This document shows positions 51,123-59,787 of a DNA stretch of 64,000 nucleotides, one piece after another. This DNA is from Aldehydirespirator sp963662645 (GTDB taxonomy: Bacteria > Actinomycetota > Acidimicrobiia > Acidimicrobiales > Aldehydirespiratoraceae), in NCBI GenBank assembly GCA_963662645.2, contig OY759762.1, positions 2,108,001 through 2,172,000 on the forward strand, read 5' to 3'. A program made the translations under genes and the position numbers. How positions within the stretch are numbered: the first letter of the stretch is position 1; each line of letters starts with the position of its first letter. The notes below the pieces were generated by a model. It made no database searches. It was not told the origin of the DNA and worked only from the letters and a program-made list of their open reading frames with translations.

Positions 51123-51265
51123 CTGCGTCCGCGAATAGATGAAACCCGAATGCGTCGCAACGGTGCCATTCCCGCTCTTGTTCGCTGCGCTCACGGGCCG
51201 CTCGGGCCACGGCCTCGCCCGTATGGGCCGGGTTGGCCTGCCTATTCGCTCGGCCTCTGAGGGGT
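51120..51265 (-). repeat. dispersed intergenic repeat, copy F (inverted)
   Basis: Reverse-complement full-length copy: on the plus strand CCCGCTCTTGTTCGCTGCGC, CACGGGCCGCTCGGGCCACG and TCGGCCTCTGAGG. It lies in the gap between the two M24-like genes. Confidence 0.85.
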
Positions 51266-51272
51266 TGAGACG

Positions 51273-52205
51273 GTGAGCGGCTCATTGGTGGTTGCCCGGC
51301 GGGGCCGGGTGCTGGATGCAATGTCCTCTGCCGGCATGGATGTGCTGGTGCTCGGACGCCAGGACAACGCCGGTTACGCCTGCGGGATGCGCAGACTCTG
51401 GACCGCGGGTACCCGGCCGTTCGGTGCAGGTTGCGTCGTGGTTGGCTCGACCGGGAGGGTGCACGCCCTGTCGAGCTGGGAGGCCGGAATCGAGCCGCCC
51501 ATGGCCTTCGACGACCTCTACCCGCTCACCTGGAACCCCCGCATAATGGCCGCGTCCATGGCCGGCATCGACGGCTTGGCCGACGCCGGCCGCATAGGAG
51601 TGGACGAGTTCACGCCGTCGTTCCAGAGGGCCGCCGCCAGCTTCGCGCCACGGGCTGAGGTGGCGGCGGCCGACGCTCTGATGGCCCGGGTGCGTCGCCA
51701 CAAGCTGGCGGACGAGGTCGATGCCATCAGCCGAGCGTGCAGGGCCGCCTGGGTCGGGGTGGAGGCCGCGCTCGGGGCCACCGGTCGTGATCCGGTTGCT
51801 GCAGCCATCGAGGCCTTGGCCGGGGTCAGCGTGACCGTGCCGTCGTCCGGCATCCGGGTCGAGCATCGCGGCCCAGGGCTCGTCGTCGATGTCGGCGTGA
51901 TCCACGACCTGTACGAGGGGGGCGTGGGCGGGAGCTTCATCGATGGACGGAGAGTTGGTTCGGCCGCATTGGCCGACGCCTGTCGGGCTGGGGCTGTGCA
52001 TGACGACCTTGCCGAGGCTGCGACGGCCGACGACTGGATGGTGCGGGGCTTGGGCATGGGCTTCGAGCGTCCCGTCATCAGCCGGCAGATCGGCGCAGGC
52101 GAGAGGCTCGAGGCGGGGATGGTCCTCAGCGTTGCCGACGGCGCTCGTCGCGACGTCGTAGCCATCACGGGAGATGGCCCTGAAGTGCTCTCAAGTCGGC
52201 CGTGA
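51273..52205 (+). CDS. M24-like protein without the metal-binding residues
   Basis: 310 residues. It keeps the layout of M24 proteins: an N-terminal creatinase-like part (VLVLGRQDNAGYACGMRRLW) and a C-terminal part with VVDVGVIHDLYEGGVGGSFI. However, the second Asp, the His (RGLGMGFERP in place of an AHGTGLE-type motif) and both Glu ligands are absent, and the C-terminal domain is short. It should therefore be inactive as a peptidase. It lies directly after the intact M24 gene, so it may be a partner subunit or a decaying duplicate. Confidence 0.7.
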   Translation: MSGSLVVARRGRVLDAMSSAGMDVLVLGRQDNAGYACGMRRLWTAGTRPFGAGCVVVGSTGRVHALSSWEAGIEPPMAFDDLYPLTWNPRIMAASMAGIDGLADAGRIGVDEFTPSFQRAAASFAPRAEVAAADALMARVRRHKLADEVDAISRACRAAWVGVEAALGATGRDPVAAAIEALAGVSVTVPSSGIRVEHRGPGLVVDVGVIHDLYEGGVGGSFIDGRRVGSAALADACRAGAVHDDLAEAATADDWMVRGLGMGFERPVISRQIGAGERLEAGMVLSVADGARRDVVAITGDGPEVLSSRP

Positions 52206-52325
52206 CGTGGAGCCGCCACTCTGAGATTGACATAGTTCACTACCTCACAGAAGGTCGACTACGTCACATTCGTTGGTCCACTCCGATGCTGGGGAACGGT
52301 GCGGCGGTTCCTAGCCTCGGCGCTG

Positions 52326-53297
52326 ATGATTCCGCTCGACGGCCCGTACTACGAGGATCTGAGTGTCGGCCAGGTGCTGCCCCGCCAGCCCTCGGTGGCA
52401 ATCGACGAGGGCATGGCCGCCCTCTACCAGTCGATGGTCGGCGAGCGGCTGCCGATGGTGATGGACCCGGCGGTCTGCGCGGCCGTGACCGGACAGCCCG
52501 GCCGTCTGGCCAGCCCCGCGCTGGTGCTGCACCTGTCGATCGGGCACAGCACCACGCTTACCCGTCGAACGATCGCCAACCTCTTCTACCGCGACCTGCG
52601 ACTGCTGAAGCCGGTGTTCATCGGTCAGTCCCTCGCCACCACTGTCACCGTTGTCGCCCTCTCCGACAGCAGGCCCCGTCCCGGACGACCCCACCGGGGC
52701 AAGGCGCTGGTGGACATCGTCACCACAGCCGACGGCGAGCCCGCCGTCACCTACCAGCGGGCCCCGCTGCTGCCCCAGGCCGTCGACCGGCAGCCCGGCC
52801 ATGACGACGACCTGGGGACGGCGCCCCCGCTGGATCTCGCCTCCTACGTCGGGCTGGTGCCGGCGCACTGGGACTTCGCCCCGCTGGGCCCGGGAGCCGA
52901 CTGGCAGCCCGGCGCCACTGTCGCCGATCCCGCCCGCGACCTGGTGGACAACGCCCTGAGCCTGGTGCGCCTGACCAACAACCTGGCCATGGCGCACCGC
53001 GACGCGGCCCAGTCTCTCTACCCGCAGCGGCTGCTGTACGGGGGCCACGTCGTCGGGCTGGCCCAGGCGTCGCTGTCGAGGGTGCTTCCCGGCATGGCGA
53101 CCGTGGTGGGATGGCACGGCTGCGATCACACCGGCCCCGCCTTCGAGGGCGACCAGGTGTCGTTCCGCCACACGCTGCTCGACACCGCCCCCGCCGGGAG
53201 CGGCCGCATCTTCGCGGTGCAGGTCGAGGGCTTCGCCCACCGCGCCTCGGAACCCGACAAGATCCTCGACTGGACCGTCATAGCTGTCGCCCCGTAA
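52326..53297 (+). CDS. MaoC-like dehydratase, double hot-dog protein
   Basis: 323 residues from ATG 52326. The N-terminal half starts with YYEDLSVGQVLPRQPSVAID and has VLHLSIGHSTTLTRR; the second half has LYPQRLLYGGHVVGLAQASL and GDQVSFRHTLLDTAPAGSGR. This fits tandem hot-dog domains of the MaoC/mesaconyl-CoA hydratase kind, which add or remove water on acyl-CoAs. It is probably part of the CoA-thioester pathway with the thiolase 81 bp downstream. Confidence 0.8.
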   Translation: MIPLDGPYYEDLSVGQVLPRQPSVAIDEGMAALYQSMVGERLPMVMDPAVCAAVTGQPGRLASPALVLHLSIGHSTTLTRRTIANLFYRDLRLLKPVFIGQSLATTVTVVALSDSRPRPGRPHRGKALVDIVTTADGEPAVTYQRAPLLPQAVDRQPGHDDDLGTAPPLDLASYVGLVPAHWDFAPLGPGADWQPGATVADPARDLVDNALSLVRLTNNLAMAHRDAAQSLYPQRLLYGGHVVGLAQASLSRVLPGMATVVGWHGCDHTGPAFEGDQVSFRHTLLDTAPAGSGRIFAVQVEGFAHRASEPDKILDWTVIAVAP

Positions 53298-53378
53298 CGG
53301 GGCGCAGGCCGCGCCCGGCGGAACCACCGGAACGACGAGCGCGTAGGCTGGCCGTCAGTCCAGCAGAAAGGACATGCG

Positions 53379-54554
53379 ATGACCGAGGTAGTGATCGTGG
53401 AGGCCGTCCGCTCAGCGGTGGGCAAGCGCAACGGCACGCTGGCCCACACCCACCCGGCCGACATGCTCGGGCCGGTGCAGATGGAGTGCCTCGACCGGGC
53501 CGGGATTGCCAGCGGCGACGTCGACCAGGTGGTGGGCGGCTGTATCGACCAGGTCGGCGCTCAGGGCATGAACATCACCCGCACCGCCTGGCTGTCCCAC
53601 GGAGGCGACCAGACCACGGCCTGCTCAACGGTGGACTCCCAGTGCGGGTCGTCCCAGCACGCCGTGAACCTGGCCTACAGCCTGATCGCCTCGGGCGCGG
53701 AGGACACCGTGCTGGCCTGCGGGGTGGAGTCGATGTCTATGGTTCCGTTGGCCGCCAACGTGATGAACGGCCCCGGCAGGCCCGTGTCTCGCAGCTACTT
53801 CCGCCACTACGAGTTCACCAGCCAGTTCGAGGGCGCCGAGCGCATCGCCACCGCCTACGGCATCTCCCGTCAAGACACCGACGAGCTCGGCCTCGAGTCG
53901 CAGCTGCGGGCCGCCACCGCCCAGCGCGAGGGCCGCTTCGAGACCCAGATCGTGCCCATAGACGCGGTCGTCGTCGATGAGGACGGCCACAAGACCGGCG
54001 AGACGGTGGAGTTCGCCCGCGACGAGGTGCCCCGCGACACCAGCATGGAGGCGCTGGCCGGACTCAAGCCGGTGGCCCGCGACGACGGGGTCCACACCGC
54101 GGGCACGTCTTCGCAGATCGCCGACGGTGCCGCCGCGGTGCTGCTGATGTCGGCCGACAAGGTGTCCGAGCTGGGCTTGAAGGCCCGGGTCCGGGTGGCC
54201 CAGACCGCGCTGGTGGGCTGCGACCCGGTGCTGATGCTGGAGGGTCCGATACCGGCCACCCGGCGGGTGCTCGAACGCGAGGGGCTCACCATCGACGACG
54301 TCGACGTGTTCGAGGTCAACGAGGCCTTCGCGTCGGTGGTGATCGCCTGGCAGCGCACCGTCGGCGCCGACCCGGCCAAGGCCAACCCCAACGGCGGCGC
54401 CATCGCGCTGGGCCATCCCCTGGGCGGCACCGGGTGCATCCTCACCACCAAGGCCGTTCACGAGCTGGAGCGCACCGACGGCGACTACGGCCTCGTGTCG
54501 ATGTGCTGCGGCGGCGGCTTAGGCACCGGCACCCTCATCCAGCGTCTCAACTGA
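53379..54554 (+). CDS. acetyl-CoA acetyltransferase (thiolase family)
   Basis: 391 residues. Thiolases cleave or form 3-ketoacyl-CoA. Landmarks: VIVEAVRSAVGKRNGTLAHT, the catalytic Cys in STVDSQCGSSQHAVNLAYSL, NEAFASVVIAW, GGAIALGHPLGGTGCILTT (catalytic His) and the second Cys in SMCCGGGLGTGTLIQRL. Length is normal. An AGAAAGGA site precedes the ATG. It ends a plus-strand run with the MaoC-like gene. Confidence 0.93.
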   Translation: MTEVVIVEAVRSAVGKRNGTLAHTHPADMLGPVQMECLDRAGIASGDVDQVVGGCIDQVGAQGMNITRTAWLSHGGDQTTACSTVDSQCGSSQHAVNLAYSLIASGAEDTVLACGVESMSMVPLAANVMNGPGRPVSRSYFRHYEFTSQFEGAERIATAYGISRQDTDELGLESQLRAATAQREGRFETQIVPIDAVVVDEDGHKTGETVEFARDEVPRDTSMEALAGLKPVARDDGVHTAGTSSQIADGAAAVLLMSADKVSELGLKARVRVAQTALVGCDPVLMLEGPIPATRRVLEREGLTIDDVDVFEVNEAFASVVIAWQRTVGADPAKANPNGGAIALGHPLGGTGCILTTKAVHELERTDGDYGLVSMCCGGGLGTGTLIQRLN

Positions 54555-54618
54555 GCGCCCAGCCGATTGGGGCAACTCGCTCGGTTGTAGCCCAGGGCTC
54601 CTCGTACCCCGATTTCGG

Positions 54619-55821
54619 TCAGATCACGCGGTCAGCTCTCAGCGCGTCCAGGTCCGCACTGGACAGGCCCAGCAGACCCGACAGGATCTCTTCGGTGTGC
54701 TCGCCCAGGCGGGGAGCACCGGCGGGAGCCGGTGGCGGATCGGCGCTCAAACGGGGAAAAGGAGCCTGCTGGCGCACTGGACCGATCACAGGGTCATCGA
54801 CGGTGCAGATGTCACCTCTGGCGGCCACATGCTCGTCGGCGGTGAGGTCGGCCGCGTCGTAAACCCTGCCCACCGGCACGTCCCTGGCCACGCAGCGGGC
54901 CTCTATGTCCGCCGCGTCCAGGCTGGCGGCCCACTCGGCCACCACACCGTTGATCTCCGCGTTGTTGCGACCCCGGGCCTCGGAAGTGGCGAAGCGCTCG
55001 TCGGCGGCCAACTCGGGCCGGTCCATGGCCCGGCACAGGCGCTCGAAGTTGGTCTGGCCCGCGGCCACTATGCACACGTAGCGGCCGTCGCGGCTGAGAT
55101 AGTTGTCGAGCGGCGCTGAGTGCTCGAGGCGATTGCCGGAGCGGTTGCGAACCATGCCCAACTTGTCGTAGGCCGCGACGGTCCATTCCAGGATGCGGAG
55201 CGCCGAGCCGTACAGGTAGGCGTCGATCACGCCTCCGGTGCCGGTGCCTCCGGCGTCCCTCTCGTACAGGAGGGCGGTCACCGCCTGAGCCGCGAACACT
55301 CCGGTCAGGTAGTCGGTGACGGTGACGCCGGGCCGAACCGGGGGCCGGTCGGGCTCGCCGGTGAGGTGCATGAGCCCCCCGTAGGCTGCTCCGTTGCGGT
55401 CGAGCCCGGGGCGTAGCGACTTGGGACCGTCTTGGCCGAACACGCTGATGCGAGCGGTGACCAAGCGAGGATCGAGCCGGGTGGGGTCGATGTTCCAACG
55501 CTCCAGCGTTCCGGGCCGGAAATTCTCGCACACCACGTCTGAGGTGCCGGCCAGGCGACGGAACAGGTCCTGGCCGGCTGGGCGGCGCAGGTCGATAGTG
55601 ACCGACTTGCGGCCCCGGCCCTCCACCGACCAATAGAGCGAGTAGGGCTCGCCGCCGGGGCCGGGCGCGTACGGACCCAGATCTCTGAGCATGTCGCCCC
55701 GACCGGGGTCCTCGACCTTGATGACCTCTGCACCCTGCTCGCCCAGTATCCCGGCGCAGAACGGTGCCGCGATGCGGGTGCCCACATCGAGCACCCTGAT
55801 CCCGGCCAGGGGCTGCCTCAC
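54619..55821 (-). CDS. CaiB/BaiF-family CoA transferase
   Basis: 400 residues from GTG 55821, which overlaps the stop of the hydratase gene as GTGA; a longer open frame upstream reads through that gene and is rejected. Family III CoA-transferase features: LAGIRVLDVGTRIAAPFCAG, EVIKVEDPGRGDMLRDLGPY, VVCENFRPGTLERWNIDPT, and HLTGEPDRPPVRPGVTVTDY. It moves CoA between acids. Together with the hydratase and the dehydrogenase upstream it forms a small catabolic operon. Confidence 0.9.
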   Translation of the reverse strand: MRQPLAGIRVLDVGTRIAAPFCAGILGEQGAEVIKVEDPGRGDMLRDLGPYAPGPGGEPYSLYWSVEGRGRKSVTIDLRRPAGQDLFRRLAGTSDVVCENFRPGTLERWNIDPTRLDPRLVTARISVFGQDGPKSLRPGLDRNGAAYGGLMHLTGEPDRPPVRPGVTVTDYLTGVFAAQAVTALLYERDAGGTGTGGVIDAYLYGSALRILEWTVAAYDKLGMVRNRSGNRLEHSAPLDNYLSRDGRYVCIVAAGQTNFERLCRAMDRPELAADERFATSEARGRNNAEINGVVAEWAASLDAADIEARCVARDVPVGRVYDAADLTADEHVAARGDICTVDDPVIGPVRQQAPFPRLSADPPPAPAGAPRLGEHTEEILSGLLGLSSADLDALRADRVI

Positions 55822-56666
55822 TGGGGCTGAGGGTCGCGGTGCTCGGCGAAGACCTCCTTCATGGAGCCCTTCTGCATGCGTCGGTCCAGCGCTCCCAGGG
55901 CGGTGGCGGTGTTGTGCATCCAGTGGTGGGCCTGGAAGTGGTAGTCCCAAGCGTCGCGCTGGCCTTGGAGGTCGAGCGTCTTGTTGATCGAGCGTTTGAC
56001 CACCTGGGCGGTGGCCGGCGGCACCAGGGCGATCTTGTTGGCCAGGTCGCGGGCCGCGGCGGACAGCTCGGCCCGGGGCACGACCCGGTTGACCATGCCG
56101 AGCCGCTCGGCCTCGGCTGCTGTGATGGTCTCCGCGGCGAGCAGGAACTCCTTGGCCTTGCGGGCCGGCATCTCCCAGGGCTCGACCAGGATCTCGACGG
56201 CGGCGCCGGTCATGCGCAGCACCGGGTTCTGGAAGGCGGCGTCGTCGCTGGCCACGATGATGTCGGCCATGCAGGCCAGCATCACGCCCGCGGCCACGCA
56301 CTTGCCCTGCACCGCGGCGACGGTCGGCTTGCGGAAGTCGCGGATGCGCAGGCAGCGGTCGAAGTACATCACCTTCTCGTGGTGCCACTTGCCCTCGGGG
56401 GTGTCGCGCATCAGGCGCCACTTGTCGGGCTCCACGTCGCCCACCAGCGCCTTGAGGTCGTGGCCGGCCGAGAAGTGCTTGCCGTTGGCGGCCAGCACCA
56501 CCACCCGCACCTCGTCGTCCTCGTCGGCGAGGTCGAGCGCGGCGTCGAGCTCGTCGATCATCTGGGTGTCCTGCGCGTTGGCCACATGGGGCCGGTCCAT
56601 GGTGATGGTGGCGATGTGGCCTTCGACCTCGTAGATGATCGTCGCGAACTCCGGCATCGAGGTCAT
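55818..56666 (-). CDS. enoyl-CoA hydratase/isomerase family protein
   Basis: 282 residues of crotonase fold: HIATITMDRPHVANAQDTQM, VVLAANGKHFSAGHDLKALV (first oxyanion-hole loop), KPTVAAVQGKCVAAGVMLAC (second), and AAETITAAEAERLGMVNRVV. The C-terminal end QAHHWMHNTATALGALDRRM is longer than in the smallest members. It is coupled to the CaiB-like gene by the GTGA overlap. It probably hydrates an enoyl-CoA made by the dehydrogenase at 56703. Confidence 0.9.
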   Translation of the reverse strand: MTSMPEFATIIYEVEGHIATITMDRPHVANAQDTQMIDELDAALDLADEDDEVRVVVLAANGKHFSAGHDLKALVGDVEPDKWRLMRDTPEGKWHHEKVMYFDRCLRIRDFRKPTVAAVQGKCVAAGVMLACMADIIVASDDAAFQNPVLRMTGAAVEILVEPWEMPARKAKEFLLAAETITAAEAERLGMVNRVVPRAELSAAARDLANKIALVPPATAQVVKRSINKTLDLQGQRDAWDYHFQAHHWMHNTATALGALDRRMQKGSMKEVFAEHRDPQPQ

Positions 56667-56702
56667 TCTACGCGGCAGGGCGCGGCGGGGTCAGGGGCGG
56701 GG

Positions 56703-57887
56703 TCAGGGGCGGGGCTCGCGGGGCAGGCCCAGGGTCCGCTCGCCGATGAGGTTGCGCTGGATCTCATTGGTGCCGGCGAAGATCGAGGCGGCCCGGTAGT
56801 AGAGCCACGAGCGCTGCCAGCGGCCGCCGGCCGGGTTGTCGCGGGCGCCGCGCCACAGGGGGGCGGCGTCGCCCAGCACCCGCATGGCAGTGGCGTGCAG
56901 GCGCTGGCTCGTCTCGCTCCAGTAGAGCTTGGCGGTGGCCGTCTCCGGGCCTGGCCGGCGGCCGTGGGCGTGCTTGGACAGGGTGCGCCAGTTCTGGAGC
57001 TGGAACAGGCGCACCTCGACGAAGGCCTGGGCCAGGTCCTGGGCGGTGCGAGGGTCGTTGTCCAGGCCCCGCTCGGCGACCAGGCGCACGAGCTCGTCCA
57101 ACAGCTGAGAATGGATGACCAGCTGTCGGGGGTTGGTGCCCCGCTCGCCGGCCAGCACCGATCCGGCTACGGCCCAGCCGCCGTTGACCGGGCCGATCAC
57201 CTGCTCGTCGGCGGCGAAGGCGCCGTCGAAGACGACCTCGTTGAAGTCCGACTCGCCGGTCATCTGGCGCAAGGGCCGCACCTCCACGCCGGAAGCCCTC
57301 ATGTCCACCATCAGCGCGGTGATGCCGGACCGCCGGGGCGCGTCCGGATCGGTGCGGGCCAGGCACAGGCCCCAGTCGGCGAACTGGGCGTACGAGGTCC
57401 ATACTTTGCGGCCGTGCAGTCGCCAGCCGCCGCCGACGGGCTCGGCCCGGGTGCGCAGCGAGGCCAGGTCGCTGCCCGCGTCGGGCTCGCTGAACAGCTG
57501 GCAGAAGAGCTGCTCGGCGTTGAGGATGGTCGGCAGCCAGCGCTGCCGCTGGTCGCCGGTACCGTGGGCCAGCAGGCAGGGCCCCACCAGGTTGACGCCG
57601 ATGCGGCCCACCATCTCCGGCGCCCGGGCCCGGGCCAATTCCTCCTGCACGACGAAGCTGAACACCGGGTCGGCGCCCCGGCCTCCGTACTCCACGGGCC
57701 AGGTGACACCCACATAGCCGGCCTCGGCCAGGCGCCGCTGCCAGGCGCGACCGAATTCCACCTCCTCAGCCAAGTCGTCGAACAACGGCGGCAGACCCGT
57801 GCCATAGTCCCACGGCAGGTTGTCCTTCAACCACGCCCGGCATTCGTCCCGGAACGCCCGCTGCTCAGCCGTAGGCGTCAGATCCAC
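56703..57887 (-). CDS. acyl-CoA dehydrogenase family protein
   Basis: 394 residues. FAD-dependent acyl-CoA dehydrogenase: EQRAFRDECRAWLKDNLPWD, VTWPVEYGGRGADPVFSFVV, QLFSEPDAGSDLASLRTRAE (flavin and substrate region), VWTSYAQFADWGLCLARTD, and IFAGTNEIQRNLIGERTLGL at the C-terminus. It resembles the larger (alpha-type) partner of actinobacterial two-subunit dehydrogenases; the smaller protein at 58666, 779 bp away on the other strand, could be its partner (inference). It starts the minus-strand operon with the hydratase and the CoA transferase. Confidence 0.9.
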   Translation of the reverse strand: MDLTPTAEQRAFRDECRAWLKDNLPWDYGTGLPPLFDDLAEEVEFGRAWQRRLAEAGYVGVTWPVEYGGRGADPVFSFVVQEELARARAPEMVGRIGVNLVGPCLLAHGTGDQRQRWLPTILNAEQLFCQLFSEPDAGSDLASLRTRAEPVGGGWRLHGRKVWTSYAQFADWGLCLARTDPDAPRRSGITALMVDMRASGVEVRPLRQMTGESDFNEVVFDGAFAADEQVIGPVNGGWAVAGSVLAGERGTNPRQLVIHSQLLDELVRLVAERGLDNDPRTAQDLAQAFVEVRLFQLQNWRTLSKHAHGRRPGPETATAKLYWSETSQRLHATAMRVLGDAAPLWRGARDNPAGGRWQRSWLYYRAASIFAGTNEIQRNLIGERTLGLPREPRP

Positions 57888-57956
57888 ATCGCCGGGTCTA
57901 CCACCCTCCTAGCAACCTGCAGGTCGGATCGGCGACTCGTACACGGACCAGCCTGC

Positions 57957-58205
57957 TCAAGTGTTGCGCGGGCGGCGTGCCCTCGACGGAACAGCTCGGG
58001 ACGGGTCGGCCCGATCAGCCTCGATCTGATGCACTAGTTCCGGATGACGCAGCAGCGCAGCTTCATGCGCAGTCATCACCACCGCCGGGACGAAGATCAG
58101 CGTCCCGTCGGACTCCTCGGTGACGAGATAGCGGTTGTGTCCGGGCTGGCCTAGGCGGCCTAAGGCAACCCGGCGACGAGAGTCAAGCTCGACTAGTTGC
58201 GACAT
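57957..58205 (-). CDS. small protein, probable antitoxin-like partner of the gene at 58328
   Basis: 82 residues from ATG 58205 (MSQLVELDSRRRVALGRLG), with GGAG upstream. The N-terminal strand pattern (VELDSRRRVALGRL ... RYLVTEESDGTLIFVPA) resembles an AbrB-type swapped-hairpin DNA-binding domain; a basic tail follows. It is divergent from a small protein with a toxin-like fold, and a palindrome lies between them. Type II systems are usually co-directional, so the pairing is tentative. Confidence 0.6.
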   Translation of the reverse strand: MSQLVELDSRRRVALGRLGQPGHNRYLVTEESDGTLIFVPAVVMTAHEAALLRHPELVHQIEADRADPSRAVPSRARRPRNT

Positions 58206-58238
58206 GGGTGGCATCTCCGAATAGTTGCATTGCGCACC

Positions 58239-58270
58239 GCACAACAATAAATGATGCACTTATGTTGTGC
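58239..58270. promoter_or_regulatory. candidate operator between the two small divergent genes
   Basis: GCACAACAATAA and TTATGTTGTGC form an imperfect inverted repeat with a short gap. It lies midway between the divergent starts at 58205 and 58328. Confidence 0.5.
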
Positions 58271-58327
58271 TGTATCGTCGACTAGACTACCCCACTAGCG
58301 CGACTGCCGCGACACCTCTTTACCCCT

Positions 58328-58606
58328 ATGAGGAAAATGGGAACTCTGCTATTCAACCCAGAAGCCGACCAACAACTTGTTCGTCTGCAGGCAGACCTGC
58401 GGCTCGGCCAACTCTATGACCGTGTCAACGATGTGCTGGACGCCCTCGAGGACGATTCGAGCGACCCTGCCGTGCGTCGTCGGCGCTACCAGTTGCCGCC
58501 GGTCTGGGGCGTCCCCGTCAATGGTTCGGGCGAGGATTGGCTCGTGCTGTGGAGCGAGACTGAAGACGGCCTGCTGGTCCACTACATCGGTGAGGATCTG
58601 AAGTAG
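58328..58606 (+). CDS. small RelE/ParE-like protein (putative toxin)
   Basis: 92 residues (ATG 58328, or 58337 with AGGA close by). The pattern LLFNPEADQQLVRLQADLRL, then LYDRVNDVLDALEDDSSDPA, then WGVPVNGSGEDWLVLWSETE and HYIGEDLK fits the ParE/RelE fold: two helices and then a beta-sheet. No catalytic residue is clear, so the toxin role is inference. The gene lies opposite an AbrB-like protein. Confidence 0.6.
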   Translation: MRKMGTLLFNPEADQQLVRLQADLRLGQLYDRVNDVLDALEDDSSDPAVRRRRYQLPPVWGVPVNGSGEDWLVLWSETEDGLLVHYIGEDLK

Positions 58607-58665
58607 TCCCACGGGCCCGAAGGATCTGACGGGCTCTGGGTGCGCGGGGCGTACGATTCGGGGCG

Positions 58666-59730
58666 GTGGACTTCGACCTGTCGGCTGACCAGGTGGCCTT
58701 GCGGGATGCGGCTGTGGGCCTGCTCGACGACCGGTGCGACATGGCGGCCGTGCGCCGGGCCTGCGAGGCGGGCGGTCTCGACGCCGAACTGTGGGCGGCC
58801 ATGGTGGATCAGGGCTGGACCGGCATCGCGGTGCCCGAGCGGCTGGGCGGGGTCGGCCTGGGGACGGTGGAGGCGGCGGTGCTGCTGGAGCAGACGGGTG
58901 CCCATCTGGCCCCGGTGCCCCTGTTGCAGCAGTTGACGGCGCTCGCCGTGTTAGCCGACGGGCCGTGGGGGGAGCGGCTGCTATCGGGTGAGGCGATCGC
59001 CTGCGCGGCCCGCACCTTGCTGGCCCGGGCGGTAGACGGATCCGTGTCGGGCCGGACCGAGCCGGTGGTCTACGGCGCTAGGGCCGACGTGCTGGTCGCC
59101 CCAGCCGGCGACGAACTGGTGGCCGTGGACCTGTCCGGCGTGGCCCGTGCGCCCGAGCCCGCCATGGACCAGACCCGGGAGCTGGCCTGGATCGACCTGG
59201 ACAGCGCGCCCGCCGTGACCGTGGGCGGTGCCGAGGAGGCAGCCGTCCACCTGGACCGGGGCGCGGTGTTCCACTCGGCCGAGATGCTGGGCGCGGCCGA
59301 GGCGGTGATGAACCTGGCCGTGGAGTACGCCAAGATGCGCGAGCAATTCGGGCGGCCCATCGGCAGCTTCCAGGCGGTCAAGCACCGCTGCGCCGACATG
59401 CTGGTGGATGTCGAGGGCATGCGCTCCGCGGTGTACCACGCGGCCTGGGCCATGGGAGCGGCCGACGACGCGGCGGGTCGGGCGACGGCGGCCGAGACCG
59501 CGGCGGTGGCCAAGATCTGGTGCAGCGACGCAGGGTTGCGGGTCGCCGAGTCGGCTCTGCAAGTTCACGGCGGCATCGGCTTCACCTGGGAGGCCGATGT
59601 GCACCTGTACCTCAAGCGGGCGCAACTCGACAGCGTGTCCTTCGGTGACGCCCGTCACCATCGGTCCCGTCTAGCTGCCATCCTGCGGGATCGCCTAGCC
59701 ACCAGTACCAGCATCTGGCCTGACGCCTGA
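58666..59730 (+). CDS. acyl-CoA dehydrogenase family protein, smaller type
   Basis: 354 residues from GTG 58666. Features: FDLSADQVALRDAAVGLLDD, GIAVPERLGGVGLGTVEAAV, then AVEYAKMREQFGRPIGSFQA with VKHRCADMLVDVEGM (typical C-terminal helix bundle), and ALQVHGGIGFTWEADVHLYL near the end. The middle beta domain is shortened and degenerate compared with full-length enzymes, as in the beta chain of two-subunit dehydrogenases. The alpha-type protein at 56703 is a possible partner. Confidence 0.87.
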   Translation: MDFDLSADQVALRDAAVGLLDDRCDMAAVRRACEAGGLDAELWAAMVDQGWTGIAVPERLGGVGLGTVEAAVLLEQTGAHLAPVPLLQQLTALAVLADGPWGERLLSGEAIACAARTLLARAVDGSVSGRTEPVVYGARADVLVAPAGDELVAVDLSGVARAPEPAMDQTRELAWIDLDSAPAVTVGGAEEAAVHLDRGAVFHSAEMLGAAEAVMNLAVEYAKMREQFGRPIGSFQAVKHRCADMLVDVEGMRSAVYHAAWAMGAADDAAGRATAAETAAVAKIWCSDAGLRVAESALQVHGGIGFTWEADVHLYLKRAQLDSVSFGDARHHRSRLAAILRDRLATSTSIWPDA

Positions 59731-59787
59731 TCCAGATTCGCGCGGCAGCAAGTCGGACGGGTAGAGTCCGGGCGGATTCGCTCGATC

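Noticed and set aside
52206..52325. CACTACCTCACA and GACTACGTCACA as an operator
   Set aside because: Two loosely similar words in a 120-bp gap; the match is too weak to support a regulator site.
55821..56421. N-terminal extension of the CaiB-type protein
   Set aside because: It overlaps the hydratase gene out of frame; the GTGA overlap at 55818-55821 gives a normal start.
56691..56715. Short GGGGTCAGGGGC repeat
   Set aside because: Only about two units in a gene-end gap; too little to call a functional element.
55839..58037. 732-codon plus-strand open frame
   Set aside because: Antisense to the enoyl-CoA hydratase and acyl-CoA dehydrogenase genes, both with clear motifs.
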